A DNA stretch of 64,000 nucleotides, from the NCBI RefSeq assembly GCF_001311075.1, contig NZ_BBAD01000002.1, forward strand, positions 41,769-105,768. The letters run 5' to 3'. Within the stretch, counting starts at the first letter, position 1, and each line of letters begins with the position of its first letter. The notes below the pieces were generated by a model, which was not told the origin of the DNA, did not search any database, and saw only the letters and a list, made by a program, of their open reading frames with translations. The DNA is from Secundilactobacillus similis DSM 23365 = JCM 2765 (GTDB lineage Bacteria > Bacillota > Bacilli > Lactobacillales > Lactobacillaceae). Below, in pieces: positions 28,161 through 37,479 of this stretch. The translations under genes and the position numbers were made by a program.

Positions 28161-30358
28161 ATGCAAGAACCAAAGACTAGGGGAATTGCGACTTTGAGCG
28201 TTGTGAAGCGCGATGGTCGGCACGTGGAATTTGATTTAGCAAAAATTGAACGGGCCATTGAACGGGCGGCCAAGTCGACGACCGCGGCGTTGACGCCGGA
28301 TGATCAACACGATATTGATGACGTGTTGGGGGCCGTTTTAACTGAAGTCACGAACCGGTTCCAGACCGACGTTAAGATTTACGAACTCCAAAACATTGTG
28401 GAGCACGAACTGATTGAACGGCAACAGTTCGATTGGGCGAAAGCTTACATTAACTACCGGACGCAAAAGGACTTAAAGCGTAATCAAGCGACCGATATCA
28501 ACTTCACGATTCAAAAGCTATTAAAAAAGGATTCAACGGTGGTCAACGAAAACGCCAATAAGGACAGCAACGTGTTCAACACGCAACGCGACCTGACAGC
28601 GGGGACAGTTGCCAAGGCGATGGGGCTGAAGATGTTGCCGCCAAAGGTTGCCAATGCGCACTTGAAGGGTGACATTCACTGGCACGACTTGGACTACCAA
28701 CCATACAGTCCAATGACTAACTGTTGTTTGATTGATTTTAAGGAAATGCTGAACCATGGTTTCAAAATTGGCAACGCCGAAGTTGAACCACCACACTCCA
28801 TTCAAACGGCCACGGCTCAAATGTCTCAAATTATCGCTAACGTTGCCTCTAGCCAGTATGGTGGCTGTTCAGCTGACCGGGTCGACGAATTGTTGGCACC
28901 ATTTGCGATGAAGAACTACGAGAAACACTTAGCGGATGCTAAGGAATGGATCGATGGTGCCGAGCGCCAAGCTGAATTTGCGAAGGAAAAGACTAGAAAA
29001 GATATCTACGATGCGATGCAGGCGTTGGAGTATGAGATCAACACGCTTTATTCATCTCAAGGCCAAACGCCATTTACCACCCTTGGTTTTGGGTTAGGTT
29101 CGAACTGGATCGAACGTGAGATTCAAAAATCGATTTTGAAAGTGCGAATCGGTGGCTTGGGTCAAGAAAAGCGGACAGCCATTTTCCCTAAGTTGGTCTT
29201 TTCAATTAAGCGGGGGTTGAACCTCGATCCTCAAGATCCCAATTACGACATCAAACAGTTGGCGGTGGAATGCGCGACGAAGCGGATGTACCCCGATGTG
29301 TTGATGTACGACAAGTTGGTTGAACTGACCGGCTCCTTTAAAGCGCCAATGGGTTGCCGGAGTTTCCTTCAGGGTTGGCAAGATGAACAGGGTAACGAAG
29401 TCAATGCCGGGCGGATGAACTTGGGCGTTGTGACGCTGAATTTGCCACGAATTGCACTTGAATCGAAGGGTAATCAGGATCGGTTCTGGTCAATTTTAAA
29501 CGAACGCTTGGCCATCTGTAAGGAAGCGCTGGTCTTTAAAGTGAACCGCGCCAAGCAAGCGACGCCTGAAAATGCACCGATTTTGTATCAATACGGGGCA
29601 TTTGGCAAGCGCTTGACCCGGGAACAGTCGGTTGATGAACTCTTCAAGAACAAGCGGGCTACGGTTTCGTTGGGCTACATTGGCTTGTACGAAGTCGGGA
29701 CGGTGTTCTTTGGTCCTAACTGGGAGCACGATGCTGAGGCGAAGGCCTTTACGTTGCAGTCGTCAAAGCGCTCTACGATAACTGTGAACAGTGGAGTGAC
29801 GAGTACGACTACCACTTCAGCGTTTACGCAACACCGGCTGAAAGTTTGACGAACACCTTCTGCCAAGCCGATATTAAGAAGTTTGGCCGAATCAAAGACG
29901 TGACGGATAAGGAATACTATACGAACAGTTTCCACTACGATGTTCGGAAAGCACCAACGCCGTTTGAAAAAATTGATTTTGAAAAAGTTTACCCGCCATA
30001 CAGCTCAGGTGGGTTTATTCACTACTGCGAATACCCAAACCTGAAGCAAAACCCTAAGGCGCTAGAAGCCGTGTGGGATTACGCCTACGACCGAATTGGC
30101 TACCTTGGGACTAACACGCCAATCGATCAGTGTTTTGAATGTGGCTTTAAGGGTGAATTTAAACCAACTGCCCGGGGCTTTGAATGCCCACAGTGTGGCA
30201 ATCACGATCCCGCAACCTGTGATGTTGTAAAGCGGACCTGTGGCTATTTAGGCAATCCAAACCAACGGCCAATGGTTCACGGCCGCCACGTTGAAATTGC
30301 CAGTCGGGTCAAGCACATGACGTTGGGTAATGACCAAAACGACATTGCGCGGCAGTAA
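28161..30358 (+). CDS. nrdD: Anaerobic ribonucleoside-triphosphate reductase (one base missing)
   Basis: The class III reductase makes deoxyribonucleotides without oxygen using a glycyl radical. An ATP-cone domain (SVVKRDGRHVEFDLAKIERAIERA) is followed by the catalytic barrel (PYSPMTNCCLIDFKEML...). After the break come a CFECGF...CPQCGNHDP zinc site and the glycyl-radical motif KRTCGYLGNP. One base is missing near 29755, where the frame should continue as AVVKALYDNCEQW; repaired length is 732 residues, normal for the family. ATG 28161 is chosen because GGGAG lies eight bases upstream. nrdG follows at 14 bases. Confidence 0.92.
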
Positions 30359-30372
30359 TCAGGAGTGATGAG

Positions 30373-30957
30373 ATGACAACGGAATCAGTTAAGTTACCAC
30401 GAAATCCCGAACCCAAGGAGTGGTTGGCTAGTGAGTTGAGCGACCAACGGATCGCGAGCTATAAGCCGTTTAACTTTGTGGATGGCGAAGGGGTTCGGTG
30501 CAGTCTCTACGTGAGTGGTTGTAAGTTCAACTGCCCGGGGTGCTACAACAAAGTGGCGCAAAACTTCCACTTTGGCCAACCCTACACGCAGGAACTGGAA
30601 GATCAGATTATTGCTGATTTGGGTCAGTCTTACGTGCAAGGCCTCACGTTATTGGGTGGCGAACCATTTTTAAATACGCAGGTTTGCCTGAAACTATGTC
30701 GCCGAGTTCGCGAAGAGTTTGGTGATACCAAGGATATCTGGAGCTGGACCGGCTACACCTGGGACGAACTCAAGCAGGAGTCTGAGGATAAGCGAGAACT
30801 CTTGCAGTTATTGGATATCTTGGTTGATGGTCGGTTCTTACAAGCTAAGATGGACCTGACTCTCCAGTTTCGTGGGAGTAGTAACCAACGGATCATTAAT
30901 GTCCCAGCGTCGTTAGCAACGGGTGACGTTGTGTTGTGGGATAAGTTAATCAAATAA
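30373..30957 (+). CDS. nrdG: Anaerobic ribonucleotide reductase activating enzyme
   Basis: This 194-residue radical SAM enzyme installs the glycyl radical on NrdD. The CKFNCPGCYNK segment is the CxxxCxxC iron-sulfur motif of the family; TLLGGEP follows. The gene is intact and co-transcribed with nrdD. Confidence 0.93.
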   Translation: MTTESVKLPRNPEPKEWLASELSDQRIASYKPFNFVDGEGVRCSLYVSGCKFNCPGCYNKVAQNFHFGQPYTQELEDQIIADLGQSYVQGLTLLGGEPFLNTQVCLKLCRRVREEFGDTKDIWSWTGYTWDELKQESEDKRELLQLLDILVDGRFLQAKMDLTLQFRGSSNQRIINVPASLATGDVVLWDKLIK

Positions 30958-30965
30958 TCATTGTT

Positions 30966-31003
30966 AAAAAACGGGCTGCTCATCATTTGGTGAGCAGCCC
31001 GTT
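30966..31003 (+). terminator. Intrinsic terminator after nrdDG
   Basis: AAACGGGCTGCTCA pairs with TGAGCAGCCCGTTT. Confidence 0.85.
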
Positions 31004-31162
31004 TAGTCGTGGCAAGTCAAAATAATGCTGATAGACAAGTCAAATATTAGTGACGAAAACGGCTAATATTTGCGCAATTTTAGTGCCATTTTGGCAAACT
31101 CGGCGGGAGGACTTTGCATTTTAAGGGTCACAAGTTACACTTAGCACAAAGAGGTGGAGACG

Positions 31163-31762
31163 GTGCTGCAGGTAATTTTGACGGGAATCTTATCGTTTGT
31201 AAGTTCGGATTTAGATGACATTATTGTGTTGACGTTGCTGTTTACGCAGCGCCGGAAGTACCGAACGGGGCATATTATAGCGGGTCAGCTATTAGGGATT
31301 GGCAGCTTGGTGCTGATTAGCTTGCTGATCAACTACGGTCTAGGGTTAGTGGCAACGTCCATCTTGAAGTGGATTGGGATTCTACCGATTATTTTAGGGG
31401 TTAAATACTGGTACGATTACTACTACCAAAGCAAATCCGATAACGAAAACATGCCCGAAACAGTGGTTGCCCAGCATTCAATGATTGGCAACATACTGGG
31501 AATTTGCCTGCTCACCATCTCAAACGGTGCGGATAATATTGGTATCTATGTGCCATTGTTCACGCAGTATAGCAACTGGGAGCTTGGGGTGATCATTGCG
31601 GTTTATGGCGCGATGACCTTGGTTTGGTGTTACTTCGGCTATCGGTTGGCCAGCCTGCCAGCGTTGCAGGTGCGAATTGAGCGTTACCGGCGCTGGTTGA
31701 TTCCGCTGATTTTTGTGTTGTTGGGTATTTATGTGCTGTTTAAAAACGGCGCCTTTAATTAA
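31163..31762 (+). CDS. CadD-family cadmium resistance/permease protein
   Basis: The 199-residue integral membrane protein has five or six helices, and the N-terminal GILSFVSSDLDDIIVLTLLF with the TISNGADNIGIYVPLF segment match the CadD family, which exports or binds cadmium or related divalent cations. GTG 31163 is preferred to GTG 31154 for its spacing from GAGGTGG. Whether cadmium is the true substrate here is unknown. It is a single gene with its own terminator. Confidence 0.8.
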   Translation: MLQVILTGILSFVSSDLDDIIVLTLLFTQRRKYRTGHIIAGQLLGIGSLVLISLLINYGLGLVATSILKWIGILPIILGVKYWYDYYYQSKSDNENMPETVVAQHSMIGNILGICLLTISNGADNIGIYVPLFTQYSNWELGVIIAVYGAMTLVWCYFGYRLASLPALQVRIERYRRWLIPLIFVLLGIYVLFKNGAFN

Positions 31763-31767
31763 ATGGG

Positions 31768-31807
31768 TAGCGCTGATTAGAGAATTTTTCAATCAGCGTT
31801 TTTTTGA
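31768..31807 (+). terminator. Intrinsic terminator after the cadD-like gene
   Basis: AGCGCTGATTAG pairs with AATCAGCGTT, followed by seven T. Confidence 0.8.
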
Positions 31808-31879
31808 TTCGTTTTTAAGTTCAGTTTCAGTTAACTTAGGCATAATGTCACTATTACTAATAGAAGGTGACGGTTAAAC

Positions 31880-32890
31880 ATGAAGGTAAAATGGTTACTA
31901 ACACTACCGATTCTGATGTTAGGTTTAGGATTGGCGGCCTGTTCCACGACGCAATCAAAAAGTAGTGCAAGCAGTAGTTCTAGTGGCAATTCAGCTAAAA
32001 AAACGAGTCAGACAACGATGACGAAAACGAGTACGGATGACAGTAAGGCTGATGGTTCGCTCAAAACGGTGTTATCGGAAACAAAGTCTAAATTCAAACA
32101 GTTATCGTACAAGGATACAAAAACTGGGGTCACGTTAAAGTATAACCTGTACGTTCCGGAAAACTATAACAAGAACAAAGCGTATCCGTTGGTCAGCTTT
32201 ATCCATGATGATTCCGTCACTGGTAAGTCGACGGTGAGTGGGCTTACGCAAGGGTATGGTGGCGTCATTTGGGCGACACCGTCTGAACAAGCTAAGCACG
32301 CGAGTTTTGTCGTTGATCCGGTATTTAGCACCTCAACCGTCTCTGGTGGTATGGGGCAATCGGGGTCGGCCGTGGTGAAGAAACAGGTTCAAACGTATCT
32401 GGATCTGCTGAAATCGCTGGAGAAGCAGTACAATATTGACCAGAACCGCCTGTATGGTACTGGTCAATCCATGGGTGGGATGACGATGTTCTACTTGAAT
32501 TCGCACTACCCGAAGTTATTTGCGGCAACGTTATACGTTTCCTCGCAATGGGATGTGAAACAGTTGGCGGCGTTGAAACACCAAAAGTTTTTCTACATTG
32601 TTGCGGGTGGCGATAGCACAGCGGTTTCAGGACAAAATTCGTTGATCAAATACCTGAAGCAGAGTAACGTTGCGTATACGCATCGCACCTTATCCGCCAC
32701 GGCAAGCGCTAAAACCAAAAATCAGGTGATCAATCAGATGTTGGCGAAAAAGGCGAATGCCAACTTTATCACTTGGACAAGTGGCTCTGTGTTAACAAAT
32801 TCACAGCAAGCGATGGAACACATGGCATCGTTTGATTACGGCTATACGGTCCCATCTGTTCGAGACTGGCTGTTTAATCAGCGTAAGTGA
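31880..32890 (+). CDS. Lipoprotein with alpha/beta hydrolase (esterase/peptidase-like) domain
   Basis: The 336-residue protein starts with a lipoprotein signal peptide (lipobox LAAC, Cys at about residue 21) and a Ser/Lys/Thr-rich linker. The hydrolase domain begins near KTGVTLKYNLYVPENY and resembles predicted PHB-depolymerase-like esterases. The nucleophile elbow is GQSMGG; an Asp in GGDST and a His in EHMASFDY could complete the triad. It would be anchored on the outer face of the membrane. The natural substrate is unknown. Confidence 0.8.
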   Translation: MKVKWLLTLPILMLGLGLAACSTTQSKSSASSSSSGNSAKKTSQTTMTKTSTDDSKADGSLKTVLSETKSKFKQLSYKDTKTGVTLKYNLYVPENYNKNKAYPLVSFIHDDSVTGKSTVSGLTQGYGGVIWATPSEQAKHASFVVDPVFSTSTVSGGMGQSGSAVVKKQVQTYLDLLKSLEKQYNIDQNRLYGTGQSMGGMTMFYLNSHYPKLFAATLYVSSQWDVKQLAALKHQKFFYIVAGGDSTAVSGQNSLIKYLKQSNVAYTHRTLSATASAKTKNQVINQMLAKKANANFITWTSGSVLTNSQQAMEHMASFDYGYTVPSVRDWLFNQRK

Positions 32891-33005
32891 TAAGGTTGAG
32901 TTTATTCCGTAATTATGCGGTATCACTAATTTAAGGTGCGAAACTGGCAAAATGGGATTTAATCATTAATTTTGTGAAAAAACTACTAATCTAATCGAAA
33001 ATTAA

Positions 33006-33034
33006 TTGCTTTAGCAAGTTTCTCGTGATAATAT
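33006..33034 (+). promoter_or_regulatory. Promoter of the HbpS-like gene
   Basis: TTGCTT (33006-33011) and TAATAT (33029-33034) are 17 bp apart. Confidence 0.6.
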
Positions 33035-33071
33035 GAGCATATTCTTTAATACGAACTTGGAGGAGACCAAA

Positions 33072-33539
33072 ATGAACAAACAAGATTTTACCGAAATTGC
33101 CCAAAAGCACTACGATGCCATGACTGAATTGTTTGAACCACACAAGATGTTGAGTGCAATCGATGCCGGAATCGCTAAAGCCAACGAACTTGGCGTTGGG
33201 GTAACGTTCTGCATTATGAACGCCGACCGCGTGGTTCAAATGTCATACCATTTACCAAACGCCAACTTGGTAAGTGTTCAATTGGCACCTAAAAAGGCTT
33301 GGTCAGCTATCTCAATGAAGCAACCAACCAAGGAAGTTAGCTCAGAGATCCAACCAGGCGCCCCATTGTACGCAATGGAAACCATGTTGGATGGCGACTT
33401 AGTATCCTTCGCCGGTGGGATCCCATTGGTATTCGGCGAACAAATCGTTGGTGCGATCGGTGTCAGCGGTGGATTGGTTGAAGAAGACCAAGCAATCTGT
33501 GAAGCGACTGTAGCTAAGTTTATGGAATTAAGTGACTAG
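33072..33539 (+). CDS. HbpS/GlcG-like (DUF336) heme-binding-type protein
   Basis: This 155-residue protein has the GlcG/HbpS (DUF336) pattern: a central FCIMNADRVVQMSYHLPNANLVSVQLAPKKAWSAI core and GIPLVFGEQIVGAIGVSGG near the end. Family members bind heme or act in corrinoid/diol metabolism. It is monocistronic. GGAG lies upstream of ATG 33072. The stop codon directly touches repeat copy D, which may act as its terminator. Confidence 0.78.
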   Translation: MNKQDFTEIAQKHYDAMTELFEPHKMLSAIDAGIAKANELGVGVTFCIMNADRVVQMSYHLPNANLVSVQLAPKKAWSAISMKQPTKEVSSEIQPGAPLYAMETMLDGDLVSFAGGIPLVFGEQIVGAIGVSGGLVEEDQAICEATVAKFMELSD

Positions 33540-33540
33540 A

Positions 33541-33748
33541 GCGCAAAACGAAGCGCTTTGAGCGTGGAGTATAAGAAGAGCCAAGCAGTATTGCCCGGGT
33601 TTGGGGCAATACTGCTTGGCTCTTCTTATATGCAACGCTCAGCTTCGTTTTGCGCATTTCGGCGTGGTGGCAAGAAGGCGGTTAGGCAACCAACCTTCAC
33701 TTAGGTAACCAGAACTCCAAGAAATACCAGTTTAAACTAAGCCGAAAA
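33541..33748 (+). repeat. Modular intergenic repeat, copy D
   Basis: An almost perfect hairpin of about 55 bp per arm (33541-33655) begins one base after the HbpS stop. The outer arm GCGCAAAACGAAGC pairs with GCTTCGTTTTGCGC and the centre, AAGAGCCAAGCAGTATTGCC with its partner, is private to this copy. The second block runs from TTTCGGCGTGGTGGCAAGAAG to AAGCCGAAAA (33740-33748). No third block is present. Confidence 0.78.
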
Positions 33749-33918
33749 CAACGTAGACGGAAAGCACGTCGCCGGCACCACAATCTACCAACAACAGCAA
33801 TCAACATACACTGAATAACCAAATGAATCGCGCTATACAGGCCATAATTCATCGGTTTCAAGCCGTCACCCACAATGTGTTACACTAAACCCAACGACCA
33901 AAAAAGGAGTCTTCAACC

Positions 33919-34719
33919 ATGCTACCCAAACTCATTGCGACAGACATTGACCACACCTTCTTAACGGATGCAGGCCACTACGATCATCAACGCTTCACCA
34001 AGATTTATCAGCAGTTAGCTGATCGAAACATTCGGTTTGTGATCGCGAGTGGGAACCAGAAGTACCACCTAACGAATCTATTTCCGGACTATCCGGATTT
34101 GATTTACGTGGCGGAAAATGGCGCGTACGTGTCTGATCGAACGCAGGCGTACGCGTTGACCACGTTTAGTGATGACGTGGCTAGTGAAGTGATTTCACGG
34201 TTAACGGCTGATTCGAAGTACCATTTTTCAATGTGTAATCCTGAAATGGCCTTCATTCGTAAAACGGAGCCAGAACCGGTTTTGGCAACGGCTCGTAAGT
34301 TCTGCGACCGGTTAACGTTGGTGGATGATCTTCAAGACTCAGCACATCACATCGTGAAGTTCACGTTAAATGCCCCTGCAGATGAGTTAGCGGCCCTGTA
34401 CGATGACGTTAAGCAACTGTTAGGGCCGTTGGTGGCACCGATGACGAGTGGGCACACGAGTATCGATCTCGTTTATCCCGGCGTGAATAAGGCAACTGGT
34501 CTTCAAACGTTGGGGGATAAGTTAGGCATCAGCACCGCTGAAATGTGGGCGTTTGGCGATGATCGTAACGATGTGCCAATGCTGGCTGAAGTTGGCCGCG
34601 GAATTGCGGTTGCGAACGCTGTTCCGGCCGTTCAAGCGGTGAGTGATGATACGGCGCCGGCTGCGAATGAGCAGGGCGTCTTGCAGTATTTGGAGCAAGC
34701 GTTGGCGGCAGAAAAGTAA
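33919..34719 (+). CDS. Cof-type HAD-superfamily phosphatase
   Basis: The 266-residue protein has the Cof-type HAD motifs: IATDIDHTFL (nucleophile Asp), FVIASGNQ (motif II), a lysine in VNKATGLQTL, and FGDDRNDVPML (motif IV). Such phosphatases act on sugar phosphates, flavin or PLP. The specific substrate is not evident. AAGGAG precedes the ATG. Confidence 0.87.
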   Translation: MLPKLIATDIDHTFLTDAGHYDHQRFTKIYQQLADRNIRFVIASGNQKYHLTNLFPDYPDLIYVAENGAYVSDRTQAYALTTFSDDVASEVISRLTADSKYHFSMCNPEMAFIRKTEPEPVLATARKFCDRLTLVDDLQDSAHHIVKFTLNAPADELAALYDDVKQLLGPLVAPMTSGHTSIDLVYPGVNKATGLQTLGDKLGISTAEMWAFGDDRNDVPMLAEVGRGIAVANAVPAVQAVSDDTAPAANEQGVLQYLEQALAAEK

Positions 34720-34731
34720 TTAATTTTATTA

Positions 34732-34783
34732 AAAAAACCGGTCTCCCGGCTTTCAGAAATGAAAGTCGGGAGACCGGTTTTTA
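34732..34783. terminator. Terminator between convergent HAD and adenosine deaminase genes
   Basis: AAAACCGGTCTCCCGGCTTTC pairs with GAAAGTCGGGAGACCGGTTTT; the same structure serves both strands. Only parts are quoted here; the stem is about 20 bp. Confidence 0.88.
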
Positions 34784-34796
34784 GTTTGGATTCGGG

Positions 34797-35812
34797 TTAG
34801 TTCGCCGCAACATAATCATCAATCTCAGCCAAGTAAAGTGCCTTAGCTTCATCGCTGATCCAAGAAGTCTCAAACGAGTTTTTAGCAAGGCGGACAACTT
34901 GATCCTTAGTGAGGTTGAACTTATCAGCAATGGCGTAGTAGTTATCACTGATGTAGCCGCCGAAGTAGGCGGATCATCGGAATGGATCGAAACCTTGACG
35001 TCTTTAGCCAAGAGTTCGAGGACTTCCTTTCCCTTCATTTCGGGTGACACAAAGGCGTTAGAAAGTGGGCAAGAGGTCATGCCGATGTTGTGGTTGGCCA
35101 CAAAGTCGACCAGATCTGGATCTTCAACAATGTTGGTACCGTGGTCGAGTCGTTCAACGCCCATGATTTCAAGCGCTTGGCGGATATGTTCAATAGAATC
35201 TTTTTGGTCGATGTCACAGTGGGCGGTTAAGTGTAAGCCGGCTGCAGCAGCGTCTTCGTACTGACGAGCGAATTTCAGAGGTGGGTTGTTGTGTTCATCG
35301 GAGTCGAGACCGATGCCCACGAATTTATCCTTATAAGGAAGGGCTTCTTCAAGCGTCTTGCGTGCGGACTCTTTAGAAAAGTCGCGCAGGAAGCACATGA
35401 TCAGCGTGGCATCGATGTTGAGCGCCCGAGCGTCCACCGTCGCGCGGTACAAGCCGTTGATCACCGTTTCAAATGCAATGCCACGGCTGGTATGGGCTTG
35501 TGGGTCAAAGAAAATTTCGACGTGGCGGATGTGGTTCTTAGCGGCTCGTTTTAGATAATCAAAGGCCAAGTCGTAGAAGTCCTGTTCGTGTTGCAGGACG
35601 TTCATTGCGGGGTAGTAGACCGCTAAGAAGGAAGCTAAGTCATCATATTGATAGGTGGCCCGCACGTCTTCGATGCTCGATTGGCCAATGTCAACGTGGT
35701 TGCGTTTGGCTAACTTCAACTTAAGTTCGGGTTCAAGGGTTCCTTCAATGTGTAAATGCAATTCGGCTTTTGGTAATCCCTGGGTAAAGGCCGGCGTCAC
35801 TTCGGTGCTCAT
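34797..35812 (-). CDS. add: Adenosine deaminase (one base missing)
   Basis: It converts adenosine to inosine in purine salvage. The metal motif is LHLHIEG, with the catalytic His-Glu region TAHCDIDQ, the Asp in VERLDHGT and SIHSDDP. One base is missing near 34970: SIHSDDP should continue as AYFGGYISDNYYA and end in DDYVAAN with TAA at 34797-34799, giving 338 residues. The open frame instead runs to 34781 with a foreign tail. ATG 35812 is chosen for TTGGAGG nine bases upstream. Confidence 0.9.
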
Positions 35813-35858
35813 ACTGAATGCCTCCAATGATATTGTTTGTTTTTTAAATTACATATTC

Positions 35859-35886
35859 AGTGTAACACGTAAATCAAACTAGTCAA
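35859..35886 (-). promoter_or_regulatory. Promoter of the adenosine deaminase gene
   Basis: On the minus strand TTGACT (complement of 35881-35886) and TACACT (complement of 35859-35864) are 16 bp apart. Confidence 0.6.
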
Positions 35887-35889
35887 TCC

Positions 35890-35939
35890 GATAAAACACG
35901 AATATTGATGTTGTGTTAATTAAAAATATATGGCATAAT
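35890..35939 (+). promoter_or_regulatory. Promoter and possible PurBox of the purine permease gene
   Basis: TTGTGT (35911-35916) and CATAAT (35934-35939) are separated by 17 bp. AAAACACGAATATT at about 35893-35906 resembles half of a PurR box (AAAACCGAACATT-like). The PurBox call is weak. Confidence 0.5.
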
Positions 35940-35982
35940 ACGAACTGTACTTAACAAACAGACGAAGGGGATCATCACGCTC

Positions 35983-37335
35983 ATGCAAAATTTAAGTAAC
36001 GGTGCGACAAGTAATGGGAGTTATCTTGACCGGACCTTCCATCTTTCCGAACAAAACACCACGGTGGGTCGCGAACTCTTAGCCGGCCTGACTACGTTCG
36101 TGTCTATGGCTTACATTTTATTCGTTAACCCAATCATCTTAGGGGCTGCTGGGATGGACAAAGGGGCCGTCTTCACGGCCACCGCACTTTCAGCAATTAT
36201 TGGTTGTTTATTGATGGCGTTTCTTGCCAACTACCCAATCGCCATTGCACCAGCCTTGGCGATAACGCGTTCTTTACCTTTTCCGTTTGTTTTAGGAATG
36301 GGCATTCCTTGGGAAAAGGCGATGGCCGGCGTATTCGTTGCGTCCGTGCTGTTTACAATCTTATCCTTCCTGAAAGTTCGGGAAATCGTGATCGATGCGA
36401 TTCCAAAGGATTTGAAACTGGCGATGGCTGCTGGGATCGGTATCTTTATCGCATTCGTCGGGATGCAAGGGGGCGGCTTGATCGTTGCGGATAAGTCATC
36501 CCTCGTTGCGATTGGCTCATTTACGGTGCCAACGACTTGGTTAACCATTTTCGGGATTTTCGTGATTGCCATCTTAATGGCTAAAAAAGTGCCAGGTTCC
36601 ATCTTTATCGGGTTAGTAGCAACGGCCGTTTTAGGTTTAGCGACCGGTTTGATTAAAGCGCCAAGCAGTATCATTTCACTGGCACCTAGCTTGAAACCAA
36701 CCTTTGGCGTTGGGGTCGAGCACTTACCAAGTATCGCTGATCCGCAAATGTGGGCGGTTGTGCTGATCTTCTTGTTGGTGGCCTTCTTTGATACGGCCGG
36801 TACGTTGATCGGTTTGGCCCAACAAGCGGGCATCATGAAGAACAACAAGATGCCTCGGATTGGCCGCGCTTTGATGGCGGACTCCATTTCAATGTTGGCC
36901 GGTTCCGTTATGGGGACGACGCCAACAGCTGCCTACGTTGAATCATCTGCCGGGATCGCCGTTGGTGGCCGGACTGGCTTGACGTCGTTGACGACTGGGA
37001 TCTTGTTTGCCTTCAGTATGTTATTCTCACCACTGTTGACCGTTGTGACCGACCAAGTGACCGCACCTGCGTTGATCGTAGTTGGGGTGCTGATGGTTTC
37101 TGCTTTAAGTGAGATTCACTGGAACCAATTTGAAATTGCCTTGCCTGCCTTCCTGACGGTGATCGGGATGCCGTTGACCTACAACATTTCATACGGGATC
37201 GCCTTTGGGTTCTTAACTTACCCAATCTTGATGACCGTTGCTGGCCGGCGCAAGGAAGTCAACTACATCATGTGGATCATGCTCTTCGTATTCGTACTCT
37301 TGCTGTACGTCTTGAACGTGATTCCAAAGTCATAA
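35983..37335 (+). CDS. NCS2/AzgA-type purine permease (hypoxanthine/guanine/adenine)
   Basis: The 450-residue protein has 12-14 helices and AzgA/PbuG features: an N-terminal ELLAGLTTFVSMAYILFVNP, FFDTAGTLIGLA in the middle, and TPTAAYVESSAG. It would import purine bases with protons. The segment after ANYPIAIAPAL is odd: ten residues read ITRSLPFPF where the family has a GDNAFFTFSV-like helix, which is present in the next frame between about 36258 and 36287. This points to a base lost and a base gained (or two lost) around a short stretch. It is divergent from adenosine deaminase. Confidence 0.85.
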   Translation: MQNLSNGATSNGSYLDRTFHLSEQNTTVGRELLAGLTTFVSMAYILFVNPIILGAAGMDKGAVFTATALSAIIGCLLMAFLANYPIAIAPALAITRSLPFPFVLGMGIPWEKAMAGVFVASVLFTILSFLKVREIVIDAIPKDLKLAMAAGIGIFIAFVGMQGGGLIVADKSSLVAIGSFTVPTTWLTIFGIFVIAILMAKKVPGSIFIGLVATAVLGLATGLIKAPSSIISLAPSLKPTFGVGVEHLPSIADPQMWAVVLIFLLVAFFDTAGTLIGLAQQAGIMKNNKMPRIGRALMADSISMLAGSVMGTTPTAAYVESSAGIAVGGRTGLTSLTTGILFAFSMLFSPLLTVVTDQVTAPALIVVGVLMVSALSEIHWNQFEIALPAFLTVIGMPLTYNISYGIAFGFLTYPILMTVAGRRKEVNYIMWIMLFVFVLLLYVLNVIPKS

Positions 37336-37479
37336 TCAAACTTGTTTTTTAACCGAATGAGGCGCCGTCAAACGACTCATTTGGGTTCAAATACGGCTCG
37401 GTAAGCCGCCCAAAATACCTTGATGACACTACTTTAACGTGACGAGATCGCCACAAAAAAGAAATGAGAGGTTTTTAAA

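Noticed and set aside
33541..33660. CRISPR or toxin-type repeat array at the repeat copies
   Set aside because: Copies are single, long and far apart, without regular spacers or cas genes.
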